NCBI GenBank assembly: GCA_949289855.1
Contig: CASEPS010000009.1
Span: forward strand, 1-46,464
DNA from: an uncultured Erysipelotrichaceae bacterium
GTDB lineage: Bacteria > Bacillota_I > Bacilli_A > Erysipelotrichales > Erysipelotrichaceae
Length of the DNA stretch: 46,464 nucleotides
Direction of reading: 5' to 3'
Of the stretch, positions 1 through 7,304 are shown one piece after another. The notes below the pieces were generated by a model. It searched no databases and was not told the DNA's origin. It saw nothing but the letters and a program-made list of their open reading frames with translations. A program made the position numbers and the translations under genes. Every line of letters starts with the position of its first letter. Positions within the stretch are counted from its first letter, which is position 1.

Positions 1-100
1 TGCTAACATTCTTCCATCTGGTTAAAAACCAAGCTTTTACTCATTGATGTTTTTAATGCGGCTTCTTTTACTATTTTTACGTCATTTTATTCACACTTCA

Positions 101-124
101 AACAAAAGAAGCCATAAGGCCTCT
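101..124 (-). terminator. Terminator of spx
   Basis: On the minus strand the stem AAGAGGCC, loop TTAT, GGCTTCTT (one G-U pair) is followed by TTTTG directly after the spx stop codon. It is a plausible intrinsic terminator. Confidence 0.75.
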
Positions 125-558
125 TATTCGCACTCCTTTCTCACATTTCCACAGACCGCATAATTCGGACAGTCTTCCGTACAGCCACCACTTGCGATCT
201 TTCGCAGTTCACGGGGAACAAATACACTGATTTCCTCTTCATCATAGCCTACCTGAAAACTGTTTTCGGATATGATGATCGGACGTTTCATGACACTTGG
301 ATTCTGTCTGATGAAGTGAACAAGTTCATCGGTTGTCATGCTTTCAATGTCTACCCCGCTTTCCTGGATGATCTTGGAGCGTTTAGAAATGATATCATCA
401 CTGCCATTTTCACTCCGCATCAAAAGATGCTTAATCTCATTTTCATTGAGCAATGTCTTGAATATGTTTTTTTCGATATAAGGAATGTCCCTGTCCTTCA
501 GCCACTGCTTGACCTTGCGGCAGCTGGCACATCCCGGTGATGTATATACAACGATCAT
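124..558 (-). CDS. spx: Spx-family redox-sensing transcriptional regulator with a cysteine-rich tail
   Basis: Spx binds the alpha C-terminal domain of RNA polymerase and redirects transcription under disulfide stress; it is normally cleared by ClpXP. The 144-residue protein has the ArsC-like thioredoxin fold start, the redox pair C10-A-S-C13, G52 in the ENGSDD segment (the residue needed for polymerase contact in B. subtilis Spx) and R92 in the RPI motif. These make a true Spx more likely than an arsenate reductase. B. subtilis Spx has 131 residues; here the last 19 residues (CTEDCPNYAVCGNVRKECE) add four cysteines and replace the usual end, where ClpXP recognition lies. The start is supported by an AGGAG sequence upstream. 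It diverges from trpS and ends in its own terminator, so it is probably monocistronic. Confidence 0.9.
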   Translation of the reverse strand: MIVVYTSPGCASCRKVKQWLKDRDIPYIEKNIFKTLLNENEIKHLLMRSENGSDDIISKRSKIIQESGVDIESMTTDELVHFIRQNPSVMKRPIIISENSFQVGYDEEEISVFVPRELRKIASGGCTEDCPNYAVCGNVRKECE

Positions 559-580
559 TTTTCAGTATCTCCTGTTATGT

Positions 581-589
581 ATTATAGCA
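581..589 (-). promoter_or_regulatory. Extended -10 promoter of spx
   Basis: The minus strand reads TGC-TATAAT about 22 nt before the spx start, an extended -10 element. No good -35 hexamer lies 16-18 nt upstream, which is common for TGn-type promoters. Confidence 0.6.
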
Positions 590-616
590 TGTGAGTCAAA
601 CGGAAACGCATCAATA

Positions 617-646
617 TTGATTTCCATTTTCACTTGTGAAATAATA
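617..646 (+). promoter_or_regulatory. Probable promoter of the trpS T-box leader
   Basis: TTGATT at 617-622 and an AT-rich AATAAT/ATAATA box around 640-646 have 17-18 nt spacing and lie just before the T-box stem I. It is back to back with the spx promoter. Confidence 0.5.
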
Positions 647-659
647 AGAATTGCATTGA

Positions 660-877
660 TCGGGTGCAGTCCTGTGGGGACCATCAAGAGAGACAGTGGC
701 TGGTGAGAACTGTTATGGAAGACATTGGACATCTGGAGCCCGGGAGCACTTGCCAGAAATGGCACGGAAAGTCCGTTATCCTAGATAAAAGTGATCTGCA
801 ACTGCAGATAAGTCGGGTGGTACCGCGCACGAAGTCTCTTGCGTCCCTTCATTTGAAGAGACGTTTTCATTTTTTCA
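660..877 (+). promoter_or_regulatory. T-box leader (tryptophan) with terminator
   Basis: This leader senses uncharged tRNA and lets trpS be transcribed only when charging is low. Stem I can close between CGGGT (661-665) and GCCCG (738-742). An AGAGAG element follows at 688-693. The expected specifier position, just before the ACATCTGGAGC segment, holds TGG (726-728), a tryptophan codon that fits the downstream gene. The T-box proper, GTCGGGTGGTACCGCGC, is at 812-828. A terminator stem GTCTCTT (834-840)/AAGAGAC (856-862) is followed by a T-rich run. The T-box and terminator are clear; the specifier is inferred from position. Confidence 0.93.
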
Positions 878-888
878 GGAGTAAAGAT

Positions 889-1887
889 ATGGAAAAGAAA
901 AGAATGTTATCCGGCATCAAGCCGACAGGTCAATTGCACCTTGGCAGTTACATTGGCGCATTGAAGCACTTTGTTGAATACCAGGATGATTATGAAATGT
1001 TTGCCTTCATTGCCAACCTGCACTGCATTACTGTCCCGCAGGAACCTTCTGTCTTACAGAAAAATCTCAAAGACTGCGTAACACTGTACCTTGCCTGTGG
1101 TCTTGATCCAAAGAAGGCTACCATCTTCTTACAGACAGATGTACGTGCCCATGCCCAGCTTGGGTATATCATGTGCTGCCACACATATATGGGTGAGCTT
1201 AACCGCATGACCCAGTTCAAGGACAAGATGGCAAAGGGTGAGAAAAATCTCTCCGGTGGTCTTTATACCTACCCTGCTCTGATGGCTGCCGATATTCTCT
1301 TGTATGATGCTGCATATGTACCGGTTGGGGATGACCAGAAACAGCATGTAGAACTGACAAGAGATATTGCGGAAAGAATGAATAACCGCTATGGTGACCT
1401 CTTCACCGTACCAGAGCCACTGATTGCCAAAGTCGGTGCGCGCATCATGTCATTGAATGATCCTTCCAAGAAGATGTCCAAGTCCGAAAACAACGAAAAA
1501 GGTTGCATCTACCTGCTCGATGATCTCAAGAAAGCAAGAAAGAAGATCATGAGTGCAGTGACAGACAGCCTTGCCAATGTCCATTACGACCCGGAAAACC
1601 AGCCTGGTATTTCCAACCTGATGCAGATATTGTCCTCTTTGAGCAATGACCGCCCATTTGGTGATATCGAACAGGAGTTTGCCGGCAAGGGTTATGGTGA
1701 CTTCAAGCGTTCAGTTGCAGATGCTGTATGTGCAAAGCTTGAAGAAATCCAGACAAGATACAATGAAATCAATGCTTCTGACCTTTTGGAAAGAACATTG
1801 AAAGAAGGTGCTGAAAAAGCAAATGCCATTGCGGACGCAAAGCTTGATAAAGTACAGCGTGCCCTTGGCATGGAAATCATTGACTGA
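889..1887 (+). CDS. trpS: Tryptophan--tRNA ligase
   Basis: This class I cytosolic synthetase charges tRNA-Trp with tryptophan using ATP. The 332-residue length is normal for bacterial TrpRS. The HIGH-type motif is HLGS near residue 20 (GQLHLGSYIGAL) and the KMSKS motif is intact (KKMSKSE) near residue 196. The reading frame is open back to 664, but that stretch is the T-box leader; the start at 889 has an AGGAG box 7 nt upstream and begins MEKKRML, as expected for the family. It stands alone between its leader and a strong terminator. Regulation by tRNA-Trp charging follows from the T-box. Confidence 0.97.
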   Translation: MEKKRMLSGIKPTGQLHLGSYIGALKHFVEYQDDYEMFAFIANLHCITVPQEPSVLQKNLKDCVTLYLACGLDPKKATIFLQTDVRAHAQLGYIMCCHTYMGELNRMTQFKDKMAKGEKNLSGGLYTYPALMAADILLYDAAYVPVGDDQKQHVELTRDIAERMNNRYGDLFTVPEPLIAKVGARIMSLNDPSKKMSKSENNEKGCIYLLDDLKKARKKIMSAVTDSLANVHYDPENQPGISNLMQILSSLSNDRPFGDIEQEFAGKGYGDFKRSVADAVCAKLEEIQTRYNEINASDLLERTLKEGAEKANAIADAKLDKVQRALGMEIID

Positions 1888-1893
1888 CAAATG

Positions 1894-1925
1894 AAACGGT
1901 ATACCAGATGGTATACCGTTTTTGT
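1894..1925. terminator. Bidirectional terminator between trpS and mgtE
   Basis: AAACGGTATACC, loop AGAT, GGTATACCGTTTTT forms a 10-bp stem with T runs on both strands. It can end both trpS (+) and mgtE (-), which converge here. Confidence 0.9.
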
Positions 1926-1936
1926 ACTTTAGGCCA

Positions 1937-3295
1937 TTATAAGTGCAGAATCTGTGTAGCAATGGAGAAATATAATGAGAGAGAAAGTGCATCAGAGAAA
2001 GTCGCAAGCATTGGGGAAGCGACAACTGCCGGATCGAGGTTGAGCCTGGAAATGATCAGGACAATGGTCGATGCGACAATCTTGGAAATAAATACCGCAA
2101 GGACAATGGTCAATGAGATGACTAGTGCCATCTGTGGAGAGAGACCATCAAAGGTAATGCATTTGATGAAGTTGCATACCGCAAGAGTAATACCACATAT
2201 CATACCTACCCGCATCTCCTTCCAGACAATTCTGAAATAGTCTTTTGGGGAAGCTTCACCAAGTGACAGCGCACGCACAACTTCCGTAGAAGCCTGGGAA
2301 CCGGCATTACCACAAGTTCCCATTAACATTGGTATATAGGCAGTCAGCACAACAAACTTACTCAGTGCATCTTCAAAACTGGTGATGATAGAACCGGTAA
2401 ATGTAGCAGAAATCATCAATAACAACAGCCACGGAATACGCTTTTTCCATGTATCGAATACCCCTGTTTTGAGATATGGTTTATCAGAAGGCAGAATACC
2501 GGCCATCTTGTCCATATCTTCTGTCGCTTCCTGCTGGATGATATCCATGACATCGTCTACGGTAATAATGCCAACCATGCGGTTTTCCTTGTCCACAACC
2601 GGCATTGCAGTAAAGTCATATTTCTGGAAGATATGGGCAACAACTTCCTGGTCAGCAGATGTGATGACAGAAATCGGATCATCATGCATGAGATCCCCAA
2701 TAACCGCATCTGGAGAATTGAGGATGAGTGTGCGGATGGCAATTGTCCCAAGCAGCAGTCTCTTTGGATTCAATACATAACATGTATCGATGGTTTCAGA
2801 GTCCATACCAACTTTACGTATGCGTTCAATTGCCTGACGGACCGTCATATCTTCTTTGAGGTCAACAAATTCAACCGTCATGATCGATCCTGCTGTGTCT
2901 TCCTCATATTGCAAAAGATGATTAACATATTCCCTTGTGTCAGGCTGGGCATTCGCCAGCAGCTTTTTGACAACATTGGCAGGCATCTCTTCCAGAAGGT
3001 CAGCCGCATCATCGGCATACAGGTTATCGATGACTACACCTGCTTCTTTTTCGGAAAGCTGGGTGATGATATATTGCTGGGAATCATCTTCCAGTTCTGC
3101 AAATACATCTGCTGCCAGCTCTTTTGGAAACAGGCGGAACATCTTTAACATGTCTTCATCTTCCATCGCTTCCATGATCGTTGCGACATCGATGACATTC
3201 ATGTCCCTTGCCCTGCCTCTTAATGTTGCATATTTTTTCTCTTTCAGAAGATTTCTGAATATTTCAATTTCTCTTTCATCAATTTTTTTATACAT
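1937..3295 (-). CDS. mgtE: MgtE-family magnesium transporter
   Basis: MgtE is a Mg2+-gated channel in the cytoplasmic membrane. The 452 residues show the family order: N domain (about 1-125), paired CBS domains (about 130-250, with the VITVDDVMDII motif) and five C-terminal membrane segments (about 275-450), including the PMLMGTCGNAGSQ pore region that corresponds to the conserved GNxGxQ selectivity motif. The chosen ATG (MYKKIDE) has AGAGGG a short distance upstream; an in-frame ATG at 3313 lies on that box and is unlikely to be the start. A strong promoter lies at 3397-3425. No M-box was recognised in the short leader. Instead a 38-codon ORF with a stronger ribosome site overlaps the start in another frame. 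Confidence 0.95.
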   Translation of the reverse strand: MYKKIDEREIEIFRNLLKEKKYATLRGRARDMNVIDVATIMEAMEDEDMLKMFRLFPKELAADVFAELEDDSQQYIITQLSEKEAGVVIDNLYADDAADLLEEMPANVVKKLLANAQPDTREYVNHLLQYEEDTAGSIMTVEFVDLKEDMTVRQAIERIRKVGMDSETIDTCYVLNPKRLLLGTIAIRTLILNSPDAVIGDLMHDDPISVITSADQEVVAHIFQKYDFTAMPVVDKENRMVGIITVDDVMDIIQQEATEDMDKMAGILPSDKPYLKTGVFDTWKKRIPWLLLLMISATFTGSIITSFEDALSKFVVLTAYIPMLMGTCGNAGSQASTEVVRALSLGEASPKDYFRIVWKEMRVGMICGITLAVCNFIKCITFDGLSPQMALVISLTIVLAVFISKIVASTIVLIISRLNLDPAVVASPMLATFSDALSLSLYFSIATQILHL

Positions 3296-3360
3296 TGCAA
3301 TCCCTCTTCCCAATGATTCTTCAAAACATCATGTCCTATCCAATCACCATCCACATGCAT
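3244..3360 (-). CDS. Leader ORF overlapping the mgtE start (38 codons)
   Basis: An AAAGGAGGTGG box 9 nt upstream of the ATG at 3360 is the best ribosome-binding site in the mgtE leader. The ORF begins MHVDGDWIGHDVLKNHW, is rich in Asp, Glu and His in its first half and ends at a TGA at 3244. It runs through the mgtE ATG (3295), so ribosomes translating it pass over that start. In the leader frame the codons ATA AAA AAA form an A_AAA_AAA heptamer (minus strand of 3283-3289). A -1 slip there would continue as IDEREIE, which is mgtE from its fifth residue. It may couple translation, sense Mg2+ or supply an extended MgtE. No family is recognised. Confidence 0.6.
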   Translation of the reverse strand: MHVDGDWIGHDVLKNHWEEGLQCIKKLMKEKLKYSEIF

Positions 3361-3396
3361 GAAGAACCACCTCCTTTGAAATTGCGTTTTCATTTT

Positions 3397-3425
3397 ATTT
3401 TAGAAATGAGAGAGAAAAAGGTCAA
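3397..3425 (-). promoter_or_regulatory. mgtE promoter
   Basis: The minus strand reads TTGACC, 17 nt, TAAAAT, close to the sigma-A consensus. Transcription would start near 3390, about 30 nt before the leader ORF. The -35 box lies 20 nt after the yitT stop codon. Confidence 0.8.
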
Positions 3426-3444
3426 TCAAATTCGTGTTAAATCA

Positions 3445-4323
3445 CTAATCAAGCGGCTTCTGGTAGTAATTTCCAACAATGCGTTCTGAGTGGCTGATGG
3501 CCATGAAGGCATGTGGGTCTTCCATTTTGACAACTTCAAGAATTTCTTTGAGCTGGTATGTATTCACCGTCGTCAATAACAGCCAGTGTTCCTGTTCGGT
3601 GTATGCCCCTTCGCAGCGGATTCTTGTTATGCCATGTCTTACAATGGAAAACAAAGCATGACATACTTCATCTGGTTTGTTTGTTACAATCTGCAATGTA
3701 GACAACTTGAATCGGGAATGAATCTGGTTGACAACCTGGGTCGAAACAAACTGGAAGATGATGGAATACAGAGCTGCATTCCAGCCAAATAACATACCGG
3801 CAATGGTAAGGATGACACCATTGCATAAGAGGATTGTATTCCAGCTTGACTGGTTTGTCTTCATGGAAAGATAAATAGCGAGAAAGTCAGTTCCACCTGA
3901 ACTTGCATTGTTGCGCAGGGCAATGCCCATGGCTATACCATTCAATAGTCCACCAAATACCGAAATGAGAAGAGGCTCATGGGTGATTGGTGCCACATCT
4001 AATGATGCGGTGAAAATGGAAGTCAACGTATACCAGAGTACGGAGTATATGATGAACTTGTGGCCGAGTTTGTTGAAGACAAACAATGTCACAAATACAT
4101 TCAGTGCAAAGTAAATGACACTGAACGAGATGGAAATATTGAGGTATGTATCACATACCATGGATATCAGCCGCGATAAACCGGAAAAACCACCTGGGAA
4201 GAGGTTCCCTGACTGGATAAAGGAGTTCATCGTGAAGGAGTACAATAGCGCCGATGCCGTTATGGCTGCTACGTACTGGAGGTCTTTTGGTGTAAATTTA
4301 AGTGTTTTCTTTTCGTTTGTCAT
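3445..4323 (-). CDS. YitT-family membrane protein
   Basis: This is a 292-residue protein of the YitT/DUF161 family with a C-terminal DUF2179 domain. Five or six hydrophobic segments fill residues about 15-200, with the family signature GxLFPGGFSGLSRL near 38-52 and ALRNNASSGGTDFLA near 135-150. The soluble end (about 205-285) matches DUF2179. The molecular role of the family is not established; members are often described as transporters or envelope proteins. The gene starts 11 nt after comK and is probably in the same transcript, downstream of rdgB-trmL-ridA. An AGGA box precedes the ATG. Confidence 0.88.
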   Translation of the reverse strand: MTNEKKTLKFTPKDLQYVAAITASALLYSFTMNSFIQSGNLFPGGFSGLSRLISMVCDTYLNISISFSVIYFALNVFVTLFVFNKLGHKFIIYSVLWYTLTSIFTASLDVAPITHEPLLISVFGGLLNGIAMGIALRNNASSGGTDFLAIYLSMKTNQSSWNTILLCNGVILTIAGMLFGWNAALYSIIFQFVSTQVVNQIHSRFKLSTLQIVTNKPDEVCHALFSIVRHGITRIRCEGAYTEQEHWLLLTTVNTYQLKEILEVVKMEDPHAFMAISHSERIVGNYYQKPLD

Positions 4324-4334
4324 AAATCCTGCAG

Positions 4335-4793
4335 TCAGTTATTTCCATTTGTCTGAAGTCTTTCTATCTCACTGCGCATCTTTTCGAGAAACATTTCACA
4401 GCGTTTCATCTGCTTCATAAGTGTTCTTCTGCTGACTGCCAGTTCTATTTTATTCCCGTCCATGAAAAGAACAAGGCTGTGTTGGGCATCTTTTGCATGA
4501 ATTGAAAAAATCCTCTCGGCACATAACCAGACACAGTCATCACTTGTGCTTGAAACAGTCGGAAAAAAAATCTGGTGGGTCATTTCAGAAATCAGGACAG
4601 CAGGCTTTTGTACAGTATCTGTCAGGATGCGGAATGCATCCACCCTTCCCTTGTATGTCGAACCATGGGCAATACACATCTGATCCAGCCACTTTATTGG
4701 TGTTCCAATAAAAAAACCATGACGACCAGTCTCACTGATGATCACGGTTTTACCTGCCGCCGGATCGTAATAAACGATATCGGCGTCAATCAT
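4335..4793 (-). CDS. comK: ComK-like competence transcription factor
   Basis: ComK activates the DNA-uptake genes in Bacillus. The 152-residue protein aligns by eye with B. subtilis ComK over its core: GSTYKGR (44-50; GSSYAGR in B. subtilis), a KPAVLIS strand, then QIFFPTVSST (74-83; QIFLFPTLSST in B. subtilis) followed by a Cys-x-Trp, and an NGKxxELxxS-type strand near 120. It is shorter than B. subtilis ComK (192 residues), lacking much of the C-terminal end. The ATG overlaps the ridA stop by one base (TAATG) and has a GGGAG box inside ridA, so translation is coupled. An upstream in-frame TTG is less likely. No MecA-type control or com genes are visible in the window, so whether competence is functional cannot be told. 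Confidence 0.82.
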   Translation of the reverse strand: MIDADIVYYDPAAGKTVIISETGRHGFFIGTPIKWLDQMCIAHGSTYKGRVDAFRILTDTVQKPAVLISEMTHQIFFPTVSSTSDDCVWLCAERIFSIHAKDAQHSLVLFMDGNKIELAVSRRTLMKQMKRCEMFLEKMRSEIERLQTNGNN

Positions 4794-5251
4794 TATTCTT
4801 TCGCTCCCTCGCAATGTTCACTTTCTGCACAGCTGTCACAGCCATCACATGCACAGATGACTTCCAGTGCTCTTGTGTCCATGGCAAATGCTTCAATTTC
4901 CACCTTTGCCCCATTCAGAAGGGAAACACCGACACAGAGTCTTGCCGGATATGGTTCTTTAAACATTTCACTATAGACTTCATTCATTCCCGCAAAGTCA
5001 CTCATGTCACTAAGGTATACACGGACCATCATGATATAGGAAAGATCCAGTCCTCTTTCTGAAAGAACTGCTTCAAGATTCTTCAGACACTGTCTTGTCT
5101 GTACACGGATATCACCTTCGACCATCTTGCCGGTAGAAGGATCAATTGGCAGCTGTCCGGAAAGACAGATAAAGTCACCAGCCTGCAGAGCTGGAGAATA
5201 TGGTCCAACAGCCTTTGGTGCTTTTTCAGAATGAATTGGTTCGAAAATCAT
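4793..5251 (-). CDS. RidA-family enamine/imine deaminase with a cysteine-rich tail
   Basis: RidA proteins hydrolyse reactive 2-aminoacrylate and other enamines or imines in the cytosol, usually as trimers. The core of about 125 residues shows AVGPYSPALQAG near 14-25, LSGQLPIDPSTG near 30-41 and the substrate-binding arginine in the PARLCVGVSLLNGAKVEIE strand. The family normally ends soon after this strand. Here about 20 more residues follow, with the pattern CxCxxCxxC and a further cysteine. The tail sits where the coupled comK ribosome site lies, so part of that DNA serves two purposes. The gene starts by a 4-nt ATGA overlap with the small membrane protein upstream. Confidence 0.9.
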   Translation of the reverse strand: MIFEPIHSEKAPKAVGPYSPALQAGDFICLSGQLPIDPSTGKMVEGDIRVQTRQCLKNLEAVLSERGLDLSYIMMVRVYLSDMSDFAGMNEVYSEMFKEPYPARLCVGVSLLNGAKVEIEAFAMDTRALEVICACDGCDSCAESEHCEGAKE

Positions 5252-5466
5252 AATTCCCCTCCTTGTTTCGTCTTGTTTGGAATATATAGTACATCGCTAT
5301 CATCGGCGGTACATTCATCTTTGAAATGAGCATAATAGTCATGTGGCAATACCTGTGTCTTTTTCTTCTTCATGCCGGTCAATATGCGTATGAGGAAGAT
5401 AAGAGACATAAATGTCACAAGCAGTAATACCGCAAGCGAAATCATATCGCTGATTGTCTCAAGCAT
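5248..5466 (-). CDS. Small single-pass membrane protein, unknown
   Basis: The 72-residue product has one strong membrane segment (about residues 8-30), a basic KKKK cluster just after it, and an acidic soluble end. The basic cluster predicts an outside N-terminus with the C-terminal 40 residues in the cytoplasm. It overlaps ridA by 4 nt and follows trmL by 48 nt, so it belongs to the rdgB-comK run. A GGTGAT box precedes the ATG. I do not recognise the family. Its coding status rests on the overlap, the ribosome site and the typical membrane-protein composition. Confidence 0.7.
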   Translation of the reverse strand: MLETISDMISLAVLLLVTFMSLIFLIRILTGMKKKKTQVLPHDYYAHFKDECTADDSDVLYIPNKTKQGGEL

Positions 5467-5514
5467 CTTATCACCGCCTTCTTTCTGATTATAATATACA
5501 AATTTTCCAACTGT

Positions 5515-6048
5515 CTAATCATTTGCTTCGGGAATGTGCAGCAGGAAGTCTGCCCCCTTCTGCACTTCCCTGTCGCTGAGTCCATCAAACCCGGTTGCCA
5601 CACACACCTGGTAGGCAAGGATTGCAACGCAATTGGACAAATTGAGACTGCGGGCATCCGGTACCATGGGTATACGGATGCAGCGGTCAAGATGCTGTTT
5701 CAAGATTGCTTTATCAATGCCCGTACTCTCTTTGCCAAAGACAAGATATATGTCTTCCCCACTTTCATAGTCCTTTTTGAAGTCACATTCTTCTGGTGTA
5801 TGAAACCCATAGCGCGTCAGAAAGTACATGGAACCATGGTTCTTTGCGGCAAATGTCTCCCAATCCGGATAAATAGTCCAGAAAACTTCCTCAATGTAGT
5901 CCATACCAGCCCGTTTCAGATGTTTATCATCCAGTTTGAAACCAAGTGGTTCAATCAGATGGAGCTGACAGTTAAAAGCCATGCATGTGCGCATGATATT
6001 CCCGGTGTTCTGTGGAATTTCTGGTTCATAGAGAACAATATGTATCAT
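5515..6048 (-). CDS. trmL: tRNA (cytidine/uridine-34 2'-O)-methyltransferase TrmL
   Basis: TrmL methylates the wobble nucleotide of tRNA-Leu isoacceptors with S-adenosylmethionine. The 177-residue SPOUT-fold protein has the family start MIHIVLYEPEIPQNTGN, the LVFGKESTGI motif near 103-112 and the knot-forming IPMVPDARSLNLSNCVAI segment near 128-145. The ATG at 6048 is preceded by GGAGGAAAGC and overlaps the DUF1461 stop by 4 nt; an upstream in-frame start at 6081 lies inside the previous gene and is less likely. It is part of the minus-strand run with rdgB. Confidence 0.94.
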   Translation of the reverse strand: MIHIVLYEPEIPQNTGNIMRTCMAFNCQLHLIEPLGFKLDDKHLKRAGMDYIEEVFWTIYPDWETFAAKNHGSMYFLTRYGFHTPEECDFKKDYESGEDIYLVFGKESTGIDKAILKQHLDRCIRIPMVPDARSLNLSNCVAILAYQVCVATGFDGLSDREVQKGADFLLHIPEAND

Positions 6049-6722
6049 GCTTTCCTCCATGGCCGAAATAATAACAACCATACGATGAGATGCAGACCTG
6101 CGGTAAAAAGAATGATCCTTATGACGAGGTCACTGAAGAAGACTTCCGGAAACATGTTGATCATGATCGATGTATTTGGGTTGAGCAGCCATAGATCATT
6201 ATCAAAAAACAGTTCATGGAAGTTTATCCAGAATGCTGTGAAGTCAACCATTGCATAAATGGCAATGGCAGCGATCAATGTAATGGTAAGACCAATACCA
6301 TAGACAAAGCCATCTTTTACAAAGGAAAGACGATCTTCTTTTGTAAGGATTAACATTGCACAAAGTAACAGGGATCCGGCAATGGCGGTGATATTGCGCA
6401 CAAGGATAGCTCCCTGGTACAGGTCTTTGACATCGACCATATGAGCCGTTTCCCTTTCATCAAACACTTCCCGCATATCTCCATTGACTTCAGCATCTAC
6501 AACAATGTCTTGCCTTTCATCCTGCAGGTAGTCCAGGAGGGCATTTGTACTTTTCATGAGGTCTTCATCGCTCATGCCGATGCGCATTGCTGTATTGTCT
6601 TTGGCATATTCCTGTTCATAAAAGCCACGGCCAAAACAACAAAGATCGACAATGGTCAAAATACTAGCAAGAGACAGCAGAAAGAAGGCAATTGCACATA
6701 CAATTTTCTTAATGTTGTTCAT
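6045..6722 (-). CDS. TIGR01906/DUF1461 integral membrane protein
   Basis: The 225-residue protein has an N-terminal membrane segment (about 5-27), an extracytoplasmic region of about 70 residues, and three more segments (about 107-130, 140-162 and 200-222). The stretch HELFFDNDLWLLNP followed by an MFPEVFF segment (about 165-195) is the signature of TIGR01906, a family of unknown function in Gram-positive bacteria. It overlaps rdgB by 14 nt at its start and trmL by 4 nt at its end, so all three are co-translated. Confidence 0.85.
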   Translation of the reverse strand: MNNIKKIVCAIAFFLLSLASILTIVDLCCFGRGFYEQEYAKDNTAMRIGMSDEDLMKSTNALLDYLQDERQDIVVDAEVNGDMREVFDERETAHMVDVKDLYQGAILVRNITAIAGSLLLCAMLILTKEDRLSFVKDGFVYGIGLTITLIAAIAIYAMVDFTAFWINFHELFFDNDLWLLNPNTSIMINMFPEVFFSDLVIRIILFTAGLHLIVWLLLFRPWRKA

Positions 6723-7302
6723 CTAGCCATGCCTCGAACTTCCGCAATGCCTTGCCACGATGAGAAATCGCATTTTTCTCATCTTTGCTCATTTCTGCCA
6801 TCGTCTTGCCAAGGGGTGGATAGTAAACAATCGGATCATAACCAAAACCATTTGTTCCACGTGGTTCATCCGCTATTGTACAGGCACAGATTTCTGAAAA
6901 AACCACTGGTTCTTTTCCAGGTCTCGTGACGGCAATTGCACATGTATAGTGGCAGTTACGGTTATCATTTCCAGCAAGTCTTTCCAGAATGACCTTGTTT
7001 TTGTAATCATAAGAAGTATCATGACCTAAGAATCTTGCACTATGAATACCTGGCCCTCCATCGAAGGCATCAATGCTGAGACCAGAGTCATCTGAAATAG
7101 CCATGATGCCATAACGGTCAGTGACTGCTTTTGCCTTGATAATGGCATTTTCTTCAAATGTAGTTCCATTTTCTTCAATCTCACCAATATCCGGATAGTC
7201 CGCAAGGCTTTTTACCGTATAACCTTCCGGTTCAAGCATTTCCTTGAATTCCCTGATTTTGCCTGCATTTGTGCTGGCAACAACAATAACTTTTTCTTCC
7301 AT
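6709..7302 (-). CDS. rdgB: XTP/dITP pyrophosphatase (RdgB/HAM1)
   Basis: This enzyme removes non-canonical purine nucleotides (XTP, dITP, ITP) by releasing pyrophosphate, which protects DNA and RNA. The 197 residues show VASTNAGKIREFKEML near the start, the SDDSGL catalytic segment near 70, DGGPGIHSARF near 80 and GTNGFGYDPIV near 150, followed by the conserved SHRGKA near 178. The ATG at 7302 has GAGGAG 8 nt upstream; a TTG two codons earlier is too close to that box. It starts 2 nt after the HD hydrolase gene, a neighbour that may also act on nucleotides. Confidence 0.96.
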   Translation of the reverse strand: MEEKVIVVASTNAGKIREFKEMLEPEGYTVKSLADYPDIGEIEENGTTFEENAIIKAKAVTDRYGIMAISDDSGLSIDAFDGGPGIHSARFLGHDTSYDYKNKVILERLAGNDNRNCHYTCAIAVTRPGKEPVVFSEICACTIADEPRGTNGFGYDPIVYYPPLGKTMAEMSKDEKNAISHRGKALRKFEAWLDEQH

Positions 7303-7304
7303 TT

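Noticed and set aside
664..888. An N-terminal extension of TrpS
   Set aside because: The open frame is the T-box leader; the true start at 889 has a good ribosome site and the normal family N-terminus.
3296..3396. A possible M-box (Mg2+ riboswitch) in the mgtE leader
   Set aside because: The leader from the predicted start site is under 100 nt, and I could not find the M-box core; the leader ORF explains the sequence better.
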